Part shown: piece after piece, positions 26,929 through 36,703 of the stretch
How positions within the stretch are numbered: the first letter of the stretch is position 1
How the letters are laid out: the number at the start of each line of letters is the position of its first letter
From: Bosea sp. 685
Lineage (GTDB): Bacteria; Pseudomonadota; Alphaproteobacteria; Rhizobiales; Beijerinckiaceae
Assembly (NCBI RefSeq): GCF_031884435.1
Contig: NZ_CP134779.1
Span: forward strand, 4,030,001 to 4,094,000
DNA: 64,000 nt
Reading direction: 5' to 3'
Program-made: the position numbers and the translations under genes
Notes under the pieces: generated by a model
The model's database searches: none
What the model was told of the DNA's origin: nothing
Seen by the model: only the letters and a program-made list of their open reading frames with translations

Positions 26929-27336
26929 CTAGCGAACCGTCGCGATATTTAGCAAGATTTTCCCGTGACTATTTGTCAGTTTTCCGGCGACAAAACCCAC
27001 TTCGCCGATTTCGGGAAGCGGCGCGCACATTGTCCGGAAAATAATTGATTCGATACGATCGATCAGTATTTGGCCCTTGACAGCGCGCATTATCCGAAAA
27101 TTGACTTGCGCAAAATCTCTGTCAGGAAGTCCGCTATCAAGAGAAATCAGATCATCGATTCTGTCGACAACAACTTCGAGCACAACATCGAAATTATCGA
27201 GTTGCGGTTCTATCTTAACAATAAACGGGCTATGAGGCGCTGGCACTTGACACGCAAGTGCCTTGCCAAAGCAAACCGAGCTCAAAACCGCGAAAAGCGA
27301 TGCCCTACAAATTTTGACAACGTATGAATTGAGCAT
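26929..27336 (-). CDS. Small exported protein, possible protease inhibitor
   Basis: A 135-aa protein with a signal peptide (MLNSYVVKICRASLFAVLSS, cleavage likely after GKALA), so the mature form starts with Cys. The rest contains a VLEVVVDRI...VNFRIMRAVKG...MCAPLPEIGEVGFVAG pattern, resembling netrin/TIMP-like OB folds in which an N-terminal Cys and a later Cys pair up. It lies 63 bp upstream of the RTX metalloprotease gene on the same strand, the place where inh-type inhibitors sit in other protease export clusters. The function is my inference; no family was firmly recognised. Confidence 0.55.
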   Translation of the reverse strand: MLNSYVVKICRASLFAVLSSVCFGKALACQVPAPHSPFIVKIEPQLDNFDVVLEVVVDRIDDLISLDSGLPDRDFAQVNFRIMRAVKGQILIDRIESIIFRTMCAPLPEIGEVGFVAGKLTNSHGKILLNIATVR

Positions 27337-28151
27337 ATCAGCCTCATTGCTGTCCAATAATTCGGCTTTATGCCGCAAAGAGGAAGCCACCAACTTGGAA
27401 ACAGCCCATTGTGTTGTCGTGTGCTCAGGCTCCTGGTTATGCCCTTGGGCGACTGAACAGCGCGGTCCGGTATTTTGACATCTCGCTCTCTCTTGGGATG
27501 CTGGCGGATGGGCGTTTCATAGGCGTTTCCTCTCCCCTCCGATGTTTGGTTCCGTGCGCTTGTTCGAAGGTGGCACTACCGCCTTATGGTTGCAACAGCT
27601 ATTTCAGCGATTCTCGGTACAGCGTTCTCAACGTAGCCGCTTGGCAGCAGACTGCCGTTGATATGTCTAAAATTTGAAGGCTTGAATTAGTATGCCCAGA
27701 TAAAACGCCATATTTTGTTGATATTTTGGGAATCGAGCGAATCTACGGTCCTGTGTGCCCGTTGGCCGGTCTGGTACTGTGGGTTGTATGCCCTCGGCAC
27801 GCCGGCGTTCCGAAAGCTATTCTCCCGCTTTGACCAAACCGCCCCGGCGGGGTTGCATGCGTCCTTGGGGATGCTCCACCTCGACGTGATCGAAGCGAGC
27901 GCCTCAGCAGCTGCCGACCTTGCAGCGAAGCACACGTCGCTCGCTGGAAGGGAGCGCTTCCGGACCTTGCCTCTAGCTGACGTCTGGAGCGTCCGCTTAC
28001 CGGCATTCCAGTTCGCGCGGTGGTGGCGAGAGCCACACAGACCATGCGCGCACTGTCGGGAACCGTGCTCAGGCGCATACGCAGGCTCCTTTAAGCAGCG
28101 CCGAAGTCATGCCCATCGCAGAGTTACGGCAGAGTTACGGTGACAGTGGAG
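27337..28151. other. AT-mixed intergenic region without a supported gene
   Basis: About 800 bp. Frames on both strands around 27715-28143 have low-complexity Arg-rich products and no start signals. Near the right end there are three copies of GAGTTACGG (28121, 28132 and 28149) leading into the RAYT element, which look like partial copies of its end. If the RTX gene at 28883 was once longer, its missing 3' part is not found here. Confidence 0.45.
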
Positions 28152-28891
28152 TTACGGTGACAGTGCACTTATTTGACGCCGCCGACGCTCTTGGCCAGAC
28201 TGCGCCGATGGCTCGTATCGCTCGTGTTGTCGTCCCTGGACTTCCGCATCATGTCACTCAGCGCGGCAATGGTCGCGCCCAGGTGTTTTTCGGCGACGGC
28301 GATTATGAGCTTTACCGGAACTTGCTCGTCCAGCACTGCCGTGCCGCCGATGTCGCCGTCTGGGGCTGGTGTCTGATGCCTAACCACGTTCATCTTATCC
28401 TGACGCCAGCCGATGCAGACGGCCTGCGCCGAGCACTGTCAAAGGTGCATCGCATCTATGCCGGGGTGATCCATGCGCGACAGAAGAAGACCGGGCATTT
28501 CTGGCAGGGGCGATTTGGCGCTGTGGCGATGGACGAGCACCATTTGCTGTCGGCGGTGCGCTATGTCGGTCTTAACCCGGTGCGCGCCGGGCTGGTTGCG
28601 CACGCGCAAGACTGGCGCTGGTCCAGCGCACGGGCGCATCTGACCAGCGAACCGGACGGGGTGACCGATCTTACGCCAATCCGCGACAGGCTGCCATCGC
28701 AGGAAGGCTTGTTCGATTTGGCTGATGAGGACGGGGCAGCGTTTGAACGACTGCGCAGGGCTGAAAGCATCGGACGGCCCATCGGCAGCGAGGCGTTTCT
28801 GGAGCACATAGCGACGTCGACCGGAAGGGACCTTAAAGCTGCGAAAAGAGGGCCGAAAAGCAAAGCCGAATAAAGTGCACTGTCACCGTAA
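28152..28891 (+). mobile_element. RAYT/IS200-like element 1 with inverted ends
   Basis: TTACGGTGACAGTGCACTT at 28152-28170 is repeated in inverse at 28872-28891 (AAGTGCACTGTCACCGTAA), bracketing a Y1 transposase gene. The element is about 740 bp. It has interrupted the minus-strand RTX-type gene, whose stop codon now comes from the element end. A second element with the same core end is at 30975-31697. Confidence 0.75.
28208..28873 (+). CDS. REP-associated tyrosine transposase (RAYT, Y1_Tnp)
   Basis: A 221-aa Y1 transposase starting MARIARVVVPGLPHHVTQRG. The HUH metal-binding motif is in WCLMPNHVHLIL (about residues 58-69) and the RYVGLNPVRAGLV helix near 120-132 is typical of the RAYT group. 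It cuts and joins single-stranded DNA at palindromic ends. Start 28208 is preferred over upstream in-frame ATG codons because the conserved family N-terminus begins there. The gene appears complete. Confidence 0.92.
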   Translation: MARIARVVVPGLPHHVTQRGNGRAQVFFGDGDYELYRNLLVQHCRAADVAVWGWCLMPNHVHLILTPADADGLRRALSKVHRIYAGVIHARQKKTGHFWQGRFGAVAMDEHHLLSAVRYVGLNPVRAGLVAHAQDWRWSSARAHLTSEPDGVTDLTPIRDRLPSQEGLFDLADEDGAAFERLRRAESIGRPIGSEAFLEHIATSTGRDLKAAKRGPKSKAE

Positions 28892-29878
28892 TGGATCGGT
28901 CTGGAAATAGATCGTCTCGGCGGAGCCGGTTGTCCCGTCAGCACGGGTGAAGGAGCCCGCGAAACCGCGGTCGTGGCCGGCGTTCGTGCCCTGGACATCG
29001 GTCCGCGTCAGCGAAATCGAGGTGATACCCGCCTCGGCGAGGGTCTGCAGCTCGCCAGCATCGGTGATACCGTCACTGTCGAGGTCGCGCCAGATCTTGA
29101 GGTCTGCAAAGATCGCGTCCTTCGCGTCGATGACGCCGTCGCGATAGGTGTCATAGGTCTCCAGCACCTCGTAACCGTCGCGGCTCGGCGTGCCGAAGAG
29201 TTCTGCGCCGTTGTCGATCGTGCCGTTGTTGTTGAGGTCGAGAGCGAGCATTCCGTCGTTCGGGCTGACCCAGCCGGTTAGCTCCGCAAAGCCATCGTTG
29301 TCGTAGTCGAAATGAATTAATGGGATAGAATTATTGGCATTATCTATCGAAATAAGTGAAATACCATCCCCATCTAGATCGAAAACAAGTGGATCAATTA
29401 CTCTTTTAAGCGATGATTCTAGGTATTTATATAAATCGAATACAGGACCCGAACCCTTATCAAAATCCCATATTATTCCAGCGAGCGAAAAAGCCAATCC
29501 AGCCGCACCGAATCCTGTCGGAATAAGTAAAGCAGCTATATAAACCTGGAAGAATAATTTAAATGCCGCGTTAGAAAATTCTGTGGAATCCGTCCCCTTG
29601 CTAATATAAATATTGTATAGACCAACCAAGCTAGTCGCAAAATCTTCCGTCAGCGCAACTCTAGAGATCTGCCCCAGTGCCGCCTGGACAGTAGAGGTTG
29701 TTAGTTGAGTAGAACCTAGAAGATTCATTAACGTCGAAACACTAGAAACACCGACGTTCATAGCGCTAGCAATCGCGTTCAATGCAGACGATAAATTTTC
29801 TGGCGAAGAATTTCTTATATTCTCAGCGGTTTCGCCAATCGTATTATAGAGAGCTACAATATCTAACGGAACGCTCAT
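28883..29878 (-). pseudogene. RTX/EF-hand-type secreted protein, 3' end lost to RAYT element
   Basis: 331 residues remain. The first about 160 are AT-rich coding with a hydrophobic segment (FQVYIAALLIPTGFGAAGLAFSLAGII). Residues about 170-320 carry calcium-loop motifs FDLDGDGISL, FDYDNDGFAE, LDLNNNGTIDNGAELFG and WRDLDSDGITDAGEL, which in family members precede long RTX repeats. Here the frame ends in FQTDPLR-stop, where the final codons and TGA are supplied by the TTACGGTGACAG end of the transposon. ATG 29878 overlaps the small upstream gene by 4 bp. No secretion signal remains, so export is unlikely. Confidence 0.75.
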
Positions 29879-30054
29879 TTTTTTCTCCACTCGACAGAAA
29901 ATACGCGCATAGCATAAAAATGAATGATAACCCCAAGTAAAAATACTATAATATATGAGATAATCATATTAAAATCTGGATTAAATCGAGTTAAAATTAC
30001 CGCAGCACCAACAAAATACAAAATATCCACTATAGTTACAAGAATTTGTCTCAT
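29875..30054 (-). CDS. Small two-helix membrane protein
   Basis: A 59-aa protein (MRQILVTIVDILYFVGAAVI...) with two transmembrane segments, residues 2-22 and 27-47, and a basic tail EWRKK. GGAG lies 5 bp before ATG 30054; in-frame ATGs at 30063 and 30078 would add up to 8 residues. Its stop overlaps the start of the RTX-type gene (ATGA), so the two were made together. Very AT-rich like its partner. Role unknown; protection of the producer or help with export are both possible. Confidence 0.6.
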   Translation of the reverse strand: MRQILVTIVDILYFVGAAVILTRFNPDFNMIISYIIVFLLGVIIHFYAMRVFSVEWRKK

Positions 30055-30078
30055 CGTCTCCATTTCCCGAAATTTCAC

Positions 30079-30974
30079 GAAACAGACTCAAGAACAGCCC
30101 CTACAATATCTTACTTTTCGATCGAGGCTGACGCCAAACACAGAATCGGCAATTACGGCATTTCATCGACATCCGCAGCCGCTGTGAATGTGCTGTCAGC
30201 ACGCGTGCCCTGCCGGACCATGCCTGAACTGTCACACCGGTTGGGCAATAGTGATTTTGCCGTTTCTCCTTCATTTTCTGCCCAGGAGCTTAGTGAGCGG
30301 GATTCGCCCATGGAAATCGATTGGCGAACTAGCAAGCCCAGCTTCGCACCACACGACCAAAGGTTGCAAGCGAGCGGCATCAGGCCGCTCAGCAAACTTC
30401 AGACACGTTGCCAAGCAGCAACAGATACCCGAGAGAATTCGATTAAATCGAGCATTAATGGCCTATCTCTGGAATCAGGCGCCAGAAATTGCGCAATTAT
30501 CATATAATTCTGTCGAGTTCGCACGCTCGGAGACATAATCGGGTTCAGGTGCCATTTGCGACCATTAGCTGCATCCCGCTAACCAGAGAGGCTTGAGATT
30601 TTCCTTCGGAATGCCCTCGACTTAAACTCGATCCAGCCCCTAACCGAAGACCCAGGACATACCTTGGCTCCGCCGCGCCGCGAGCACGCCTGCAGCAGCC
30701 CGCCCGACAGCTCCTCCGTGGCGCCATGCCGGCAAGCCTCTTCGTCGGAAATCACTGCCCTTCGCTGCAATCGCAAGTCCCCGTTACAGCAAGCATTGCA
30801 GTACTGAGCAGGTCGCCTCTGGGCGCCGCTGCGCCCAGCCCCATCCGCCAGTGGCGGGCTCGGGGCTCCGCTCAGTGACGGGGGAAGTGCTCCGTTTCCA
30901 TTGAACGGGGCCAACCATCCCCAGACCTCACCCAGCGATACCCAACTGGCGGTCCTCTCAGCCCTCATCCTGAA
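30079..30974. other. Intergenic stretch without supported gene
   Basis: Some 900 bp moving from AT-rich (to about 30540) to GC-rich DNA. Open frames on both strands lack family resemblance and ribosome sites. A CTGGCGGA-type imperfect repeat is seen near 30820-30880, but no mobile gene was identified. It probably includes the promoter of the small membrane protein/RTX pair. Confidence 0.4.
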
Positions 30975-31697
30975 ATTACGGCGACAGTTTACTTAATTTT
31001 GGCTTGGGCCCGCGCTTTTGCGGCGCAAGCGCGCGGCCGGCTGCCGTTTCAAGCGTAGCGATCCACGACGGCGCGCCCAGTGGACGGCCGGTCGTCTCCG
31101 CCAGGCGAAGGGCATTGGCCGCAGCCGCGTCCTCTTCTGTCTCCAGCAGGCTGGCGAAATCGGGAAAGCGCTCCAGCACCGGCCCGAGATCGGTCAGGCC
31201 ATCGGCATGCCCGCTCAGATGGGCGCGGACGCTCGACCACGGCCATTCTTCAGCCCGGGCGACGAGGCGGGCCCGCACCGGATTGAGGCTGACATAGCGC
31301 ACAGCATGGGCAAGGTGGCCCTCGTCCATGACGACCGAACCGAAGCGCCCCTGCCAGAGGTGCCCGGTCCAGCGGTTGCGGGCATTGATCCGCGCCGTGT
31401 AGCGGCGATGCGTCTCGCCGAGCAGAGCGCGCAGGCCATCGGGCGTCTCGGGAACAGCCAGGAGATGGACGTGGTTCGGCATCAGGCACCAGGCGATCAG
31501 CCGCGTACCGGATTTGGGCGCATAGGCCTTCAGGAGCCCGACATAGGCTTCGTAGTCGTCGTCCCCGAAGAACACGCGCTCGCGCCGGTTCCCGCGCTGC
31601 GTGACATGATGGGCAAGGCTGGGAACCACGAGGCGGGCGAGACGGGTCATGCGCGCACGGTAGCAGTGCGGGGCAATTAGTAAACTGTCACCGTAAT
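30975..31697 (-). mobile_element. RAYT/IS200-like element 2 with inverted ends
   Basis: ATTACGGCGACAGTTTACTT at 30975-30994 is matched in inverse by AGTAAACTGTCACCGTAAT at 31679-31697, with one mismatch and one base of slip. The enclosed transposase gene stops inside the left end. Core TTACGGYGACAGT is shared with element 1 although the transposases differ clearly. The right end abuts a REP palindrome (31700-31735). Confidence 0.72.
30976..31650 (-). CDS. REP-associated tyrosine transposase (RAYT, Y1_Tnp)
   Basis: A 224-aa Y1 transposase, MTRLARLVVPSLAHHVTQRG, with HUH motif in WCLMPNHVHLLAV and the helix RYVSLNPVRARLV. The last residues KLSKLSP and the TAA stop are encoded by the element end itself. 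It is a divergent paralogue of the gene at 28208, not a fresh copy. Confidence 0.92.
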   Translation of the reverse strand: MTRLARLVVPSLAHHVTQRGNRRERVFFGDDDYEAYVGLLKAYAPKSGTRLIAWCLMPNHVHLLAVPETPDGLRALLGETHRRYTARINARNRWTGHLWQGRFGSVVMDEGHLAHAVRYVSLNPVRARLVARAEEWPWSSVRAHLSGHADGLTDLGPVLERFPDFASLLETEEDAAAANALRLAETTGRPLGAPSWIATLETAAGRALAPQKRGPKPKLSKLSP

Positions 31698-31830
31698 GCG
31701 GAACGCGGTCGCCGCGAAGCGGCGTCTCGAAGGATGAGGGATCAGGGGGGCTAGACAATCTCCTGGCACATGCTGTTCGTCCTCGGAAACGCGCCGTCAT
31801 ACTAGGCAAGCGGCCCTCGGGTCCGGGATG
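31698..31830. repeat. REP palindrome and degenerate CCGGGATGACG repeat
   Basis: CGGTCGCCGCGAAGCGGCGTCTCGAA-type palindrome followed by CGTCCTCGGAAACGCGCCGTCAT and GGGTCCGGGATGACG, the same order as at 21335-21425. Non-coding. Confidence 0.6.
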
Positions 31831-31864
31831 ACGCCGATCGGAAACTGCGCTCGCTGCGGGCAAC

Positions 31865-32128
31865 TCAGTCAGTGCGAACGTAAAGGGCTACGGCCCGCTC
31901 CGCTATCTCGCGGTTGCGGGCGAGATTACCGGTTAGATCCATTTGGGCCGTCACCACCCAATTCAGATATTCGGCGACTGCCTGGGAGGTCGTGCCAGCA
32001 GTCAGCATGCTGTGAAGGTGGCAGGCGTATGAATCATACTCATCTGCAGCCTCGGCAACATCCACCACGCCAATCGGGTCCCAGTCATTCAGGAGCAAGC
32101 TCTTAAGCTCTTCGAGTTCGGCTATCAT
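31865..32128 (-). CDS. Small acidic uncharacterised protein
   Basis: An 87-aa protein containing LLLNDWDPIGVVDVAEAADEYDSYA, a pattern shared by a widespread group of small proteins often found near toxin or repeat loci and sometimes annotated as DUF1871-like or immunity proteins. It is predicted all-helical and cytoplasmic, and is a single gene. The length matches the group. Role unknown. Confidence 0.65.
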   Translation of the reverse strand: MIAELEELKSLLLNDWDPIGVVDVAEAADEYDSYACHLHSMLTAGTTSQAVAEYLNWVVTAQMDLTGNLARNREIAERAVALYVRTD

Positions 32129-32187
32129 TTGGAGATGACATACCTCTGCCTAACCAAGGACCACGCCCGTCAGGCCACGCTTACGGT

Positions 32188-34587
32188 TCAATCCTCGTCT
32201 TCTCTGGCGCGCCCGGTTTCGACCAGGATTTCGCGCTTGCCGGCATGGTTGGCGGGGCCGACGATGCCTTCGTTCTCCATCCGCTCCATGATCGAGGCGG
32301 CGCGGTTGTAGCCGATCTGGAGACGGCGCTGGATATAGGAGGTCGAGGCCTTCTTGTCGCGCAGCACCACCGCCACCGCCTGGTCGTAAGGGTCGTCACT
32401 CTCGGCCTGACCCATCGCGCTCTTGTCGAAGACCGCGCCGTCCTCGCCCTCGCCTGCGCCCTCCTCCTCCTCGGAGGTGACGGCCTCGAGATATTGCGGC
32501 CGGCCTTGCGTCTTCAGGTGGGCGACGACCTTCTCGACCTCGGCATCGCTGACGAAGGGGCCGTGGACGCGGGTGATGCGCCCTCCGCCGGCCATGTAGA
32601 GCATGTCGCCCTGGCCGAGCAGCTGCTCGGCGCCCTGCTCGCCAAGGATCGTGCGCGAGTCGATCTTGGAGGTGACCTGGAAGGAGATCCGGGTCGGGAA
32701 GTTCGCCTTGATCGTGCCGGTGATGACGTCGACCGAAGGACGCTGCGTCGCCAGCACGACATGGATGCCGGCCGCGCGCGCCATCTGGGCCAGCCGCTGG
32801 ATCGTGCCCTCGATCTCCTTGCCCGCGACCATCATCAGATCGGCCATCTCGTCGACGATGACGACGATATAGGGCAGAGGCTCGAGGTCCATGACCTCCT
32901 CCTCATAGATCGCCTCGCCGGAATGCTTGTCGAAGCCGGTCTGCACGGTGCGGGTGATGACCTCGCCGGCCGCCTTCGCCTCGCCGACGCGGGCGTTGAA
33001 GCCGTCGATGTTGCGCACCGAGACCTTCGACATCTTCTTGTAGCGCTCCTCCATCTCGCGCACCGCCCATTTCAGCGCCACGACCGCCTTCTTCGGGTCG
33101 GTGACGACAGGGGTGAGCAGATGGGGAATGCCGTCATAGACGGAGAGTTCGAGCATTTTTGGATCGACCATGATCAGGCGGCACTCCTCCGGCTTCAGCC
33201 GGTAGAGCAGCGACAGGATCATGGTGTTGATCGCCACCGACTTGCCCGAGCCGGTGGTGCCGGCGACGAGCAGATGCGGCATGCGGGCGAGATCGACGAT
33301 CACCGGCTCGCCGCCGATGGTTTTCCCTAAGCCCAGCGCGAGCTTGTGCTTGGAGCTCTCGAAATCCTGGCTCGCCAAAAGTTCGCGCAGGAAGACGGTC
33401 TCGCGCTTGGCGTTGGGCAGCTCGATGCCGATGGCGTTCTTGCCCTGGACCACGGCGACGCGGGCCGCGATCGCGCTCATCGAGCGGGCGATGTCGTCGG
33501 CCAGCGCAATCACCCGCGACGACTTCGTGCCAGGCGCAGGTTCAAGCTCGTAAAGCGTCACCACCGGGCCGGGACAGGCCTGGACGATTTCGCCACGGAC
33601 GTTGAAATCCTCGAGCACGCCCTCGAGAAAGCCAGCGTTCTGCTGCAGGATTTCGGTGGGAACGGTGGCCTCGAAGGTCCGCGGCGGCTCGGCGAGAATC
33701 GTGATCGGCGGCAGCTCGAAGGCGGCCGACTGCACGGCCGGCGAAACCCTCTGCGCAACAAGGCGGGTGGGCACGCTGCGGGTTGGCTCAGCGCGCGAAG
33801 GCTCGACGCGAGACGGTTCGACGCGGGAGGGCTTGATGATGGAAGGCTCGATGCGAGAAGGCTTGTTTGCCTGCTCCGCCCCGGTTTCGCGGGTCTTGCG
33901 TGTGACGACTATCCCGCGGCTCGCCGCGGGGACGGCGGCGGCGGGTGAGACGTCCACGGCAGGCGGGACGGCAAGTGGGACGACAAGTGACGTGACAGGT
34001 GAAGGGGTCGCAGGCGCCCTACCCTGACCGGCATCGGACCATGACCGCGGCGACAGCTTGAGGCTGACAGTGTAGCTCTGGCTCGCGCTCGTCCAGCGCT
34101 CGCCAGGATCGGTTGCCGGCAGGCTTACGCGAACAGCCACGCCCTTGCGGGGCGCGATAGGGTCCGCCTCGGCGAGCCCGAAGGGCGCCATGCCTGCAAT
34201 AGCGGGCTCGGTCTTGTCGGCAAGCCGCTCGGCCTCGACGTCCTGCGGACGGCTTTCCGGCAAAAGCTCCCAGAAGGCGTGGTCGGAGATCAAGGCGAAG
34301 GGCGTCGAGGCCGCGACATTATCGGCAGGGGCTGCATCATCCTGCACTGGAGCGGCATCATCCCGCACTGGGGCCGCAGCCGCTTCGGCCTCGCCATCAT
34401 GGAGCGCGTAATCGGTGCCCGGCACCGCTGAGGGCAGCATCTCCGGCTCGGCCGGTTGCTTCAGCAGGCGGTCCGGCGTGCGCCAATAGCGCACTTCGCT
34501 GCGCTTCGACTGGCTCGGCTGCGATCGCGAAATCCCGGCCGGATTGTCGCCGCCGACGGATGCCGCGATCGCCGCAGGGCCGGGCAA
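32188..34587 (-). CDS. ftsK: DNA translocase FtsK/SpoIIIE, form without membrane domain
   Basis: 799 aa as read from TTG 34587. The N-terminal 300 residues are a low-complexity linker ([20 protein letters not shown] repeats). The motor follows: FtsK alpha near 330-400, beta with Walker [11 protein letters not shown] (about 450) and Walker [14 protein letters not shown], and a C-terminal gamma winged helix ([21 protein letters not shown]) that reads KOPS sites. No transmembrane helices are found. A better start, [13 protein letters not shown] at 34823, lies in another frame that would join at the six-base run 34633-34638 if one base were added, giving about 878 aa. It pumps DNA during division; the cell probably has a membrane-bound FtsK elsewhere. 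Confidence 0.92.
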   Translation of the reverse strand: MPGPAAIAASVGGDNPAGISRSQPSQSKRSEVRYWRTPDRLLKQPAEPEMLPSAVPGTDYALHDGEAEAAAAPVRDDAAPVQDDAAPADNVAASTPFALISDHAFWELLPESRPQDVEAERLADKTEPAIAGMAPFGLAEADPIAPRKGVAVRVSLPATDPGERWTSASQSYTVSLKLSPRSWSDAGQGRAPATPSPVTSLVVPLAVPPAVDVSPAAAVPAASRGIVVTRKTRETGAEQANKPSRIEPSIIKPSRVEPSRVEPSRAEPTRSVPTRLVAQRVSPAVQSAAFELPPITILAEPPRTFEATVPTEILQQNAGFLEGVLEDFNVRGEIVQACPGPVVTLYELEPAPGTKSSRVIALADDIARSMSAIAARVAVVQGKNAIGIELPNAKRETVFLRELLASQDFESSKHKLALGLGKTIGGEPVIVDLARMPHLLVAGTTGSGKSVAINTMILSLLYRLKPEECRLIMVDPKMLELSVYDGIPHLLTPVVTDPKKAVVALKWAVREMEERYKKMSKVSVRNIDGFNARVGEAKAAGEVITRTVQTGFDKHSGEAIYEEEVMDLEPLPYIVVIVDEMADLMMVAGKEIEGTIQRLAQMARAAGIHVVLATQRPSVDVITGTIKANFPTRISFQVTSKIDSRTILGEQGAEQLLGQGDMLYMAGGGRITRVHGPFVSDAEVEKVVAHLKTQGRPQYLEAVTSEEEEGAGEGEDGAVFDKSAMGQAESDDPYDQAVAVVLRDKKASTSYIQRRLQIGYNRAASIMERMENEGIVGPANHAGKREILVETGRAREDED

Positions 34588-34823
34588 GGCCCTGTTCGCT
34601 TGGGCCCCTTGCGCTTGGGCCCCGTGCAGTTGCCCCCCTGCGCTGGCGCCGGATTCAGGACCGGGTTTGCGCGCCTGAGCCTGTTGGGCACCGGAACAGC
34701 CGGCAAGGTCTTGATCCCGGTCTTGTCGCGCGCCTCGGAACCGAGGGGCCGATCGCTGCGGGGCGCCGGAAATCGGTCGGAAACGGCATCCTGCGCCAGG
34801 CTGTCAACGTCGAATTCAGGCAT

Positions 34824-35772
34824 CGGATACCGCAGGTTTTGGAGATTTACTGACCGCCCACAGGCCTAGTCCGGCAGGGTTAAGAGGCTATAAATGTCTC
34901 CCGTTCCGAGAGCATTTTTGCGCGGGATAGAGACCGGTTCGCGTCATGAAATCGCGTAAAAACAAGGAGTTGGAGCATGCTGCCTTGGCAGAGAAACACG
35001 CCGACCGCCGAGCGGATGACGCACGGCGCGCGAGATGAAGCGAAGTACCGAATGAAGGGCGCGGGGAACCCCTCTCCCGCATCGAAGTCGGGTCTACCCG
35101 ACTTCGACACTCCAAGTGCTGAACCCGGGTATACCCGGGTTCAGTGAGAGGGGCAGGGGTGAGGGTGTGCCCTTTTCAGTAGAAGGCGCTGCGGCTCCGT
35201 TGCGCCTCAATAATCAGCGGCGGGCCCTCATCCCTGCCCTTCTCCCACACGGGAGAAGGGTTCCCCGCGCCTGTCTCATTCGCCCCCGCCTGCTAAAAAG
35301 CCTGCGATGGACGGAGCTTTTCGATCCGGCGCTCGCGGCGAACTGGACAGTCGTGGGCTTGACCTGACCATCTCTGATTTCAGCTAGCTGGTCATGAGAT
35401 TCTCGGGGCGCAAGCCCGAGAATGACGCTCTACGATTGATCCCGGATCGGCGCCGCTACGCTGCTTGTCCGGGATGACGGCGTGGTTCCGAGGATGAACC
35501 GCATGCCCCAGGAGAATGTCTGGAAACCTCCGAGCCCTCATCCTTCGCGACGCTGCTTCGCAGCTCCTCAGGGCGGGGGCTGAGCGAGTTCTCAAACGGT
35601 CTCTGAGATCCGGCGCCGCGACCTGCAATGATGCCGCGCCGGCGAGACCGGCCGGGCCGGGGCACGCCAACGCCGCCTGCACATGTCGGCACTGCATGCT
35701 GTCGGGGTTGAAACCAAGCCCCTCAGCGCCGCTATAAAGGCGCCGACACGCAATCAAGAAGGGCAGGCCCGC
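34824..35772. repeat. Composite repeat region
   Basis: No gene. Inverted ACGCG/CGAACCGG repeat at 34909-34970; a nested hairpin unit with CGAAGTCGGGT-ct-inverse (35083-35106) and CTGAACCCGGGTATACCC-type palindrome (35119-35144) inside a CCCCTCTCCC/GAGAGGGG stem; a CCCTTCTCCC/GGGAGAAGGG hairpin (35236-35260); a module ending TGTCTCATTCGCCC..CGAGAATGACG (35274-35430); and a degenerate CCTCATCCTTCG/CTCCTCAGG REP around 35533-35570. Confidence 0.75.
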
Positions 35773-36537
35773 ATGACCAAGGAATTCACCGGTAAGGAAT
35801 TCACGGGCAAGCGCGTGATCGTGATGGGCGGCAGCCGTGGCATCGGACGCTCCATTGCGCTTGGGTTCGCGGCATCAGGCGCAGCCGTTTCGATCTGCGC
35901 GCGGGGCGCAGGACCGCTCGAAGCGACGCGCCGGGAGCTTGAGGCGCTCGGTGTCACCGCACATGCGGCGAGCGTCGACCTCGCCGATGCGAATGCGATC
36001 GAGGCCTATCTGCCTGAGGCGGTGCAGGCGCTGGGCGGGCTCGACGTCCTCGTCAACAACGCCTCGGGCTTTGGCCATTCCGATGACGAGGCGGGCTGGG
36101 CCGCCTCGCTCAATGTCGACATGATGGCGGTGGTCCGCGGCAGCCATGCGGCGATCCCCCATATGAAGCCGGGCTCGTCGATCGTGAACGTCTCGTCGAT
36201 CTCGGCGCTGCGGGCCTCGTCGCGCTCGGCGCCTTACGGCGCCGTCAAGGCGGCCGTGATGCACTACACGGCGAGCCAGGCGAAGATGCTGTCGCGGCAG
36301 GGCATCCGGGTGAACTGCGTCGCGCCCGGTTCGATCGAATTTCCAGGCGGCACCTGGGAAGACCGCAAGACCTCCAACCCCGACCTTTACCAATCGACCC
36401 TGGCCAACATCCCCTTCGGCCGGATGGGCAAGCCCGAGGAGGTCGCCGAGGTCGTGCTCTTCCTCGCTTCCGCGAGAGCCAGCTGGGTCACCGCCCAGAC
36501 CATCGTGGTCGATGGCGGGCAACTCGTCGGGCCCTGA
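35773..36537 (+). CDS. Short-chain dehydrogenase/reductase (SDR)
   Basis: A 254-aa classical SDR: cofactor motif GGSRGIGRSIALGFA at residues 19-33, NNAS at about 94, catalytic Ser in VNVSSISAL, YxxxK as YGAVKAAV, and the C-terminal DGGQLV. It oxidises or reduces an alcohol/ketone with NAD(P). Start 35773 is chosen because GAAGGGCAGG lies just upstream and the protein has normal SDR length. The N-terminus contains a short direct repeat (KEFTGKEFTGK). A single gene with unknown substrate. Confidence 0.92.
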   Translation: MTKEFTGKEFTGKRVIVMGGSRGIGRSIALGFAASGAAVSICARGAGPLEATRRELEALGVTAHAASVDLADANAIEAYLPEAVQALGGLDVLVNNASGFGHSDDEAGWAASLNVDMMAVVRGSHAAIPHMKPGSSIVNVSSISALRASSRSAPYGAVKAAVMHYTASQAKMLSRQGIRVNCVAPGSIEFPGGTWEDRKTSNPDLYQSTLANIPFGRMGKPEEVAEVVLFLASARASWVTAQTIVVDGGQLVGP

Positions 36538-36703
36538 TCGCGGTTCATCGAGGATTAACTTCGGAGCGGTTCACTAGGCTTGCCAGCCGCGCGCCGTGAC
36601 GGCAATCTCCGCCCGGCAAGACACTCTCCGCTCGGCAAGACGCTTAGTGGGCTATGCGCGACGATGCTCTCGTCGGGCAACAGGATATGGGACGACCAAG
36701 ATC

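Noticed and set aside
27715..28143. 142-aa plus-strand frame before the RAYT element
   Set aside because: No ribosome site, Arg/Ser-rich with no conserved pattern, and it runs into the repeated GAGTTACGG ends of the element.
32245..33330. 361-aa plus-strand frame opposite ftsK
   Set aside because: Composition typical of an antisense shadow; the FtsK Walker motifs lie on the minus strand.
34461..34823. 120-aa minus-strand frame as a separate gene upstream of ftsK
   Set aside because: Its first 60 residues look like the true FtsK N-terminus and the rest is shadow; a one-base change at 34633-34638 would join it to ftsK.
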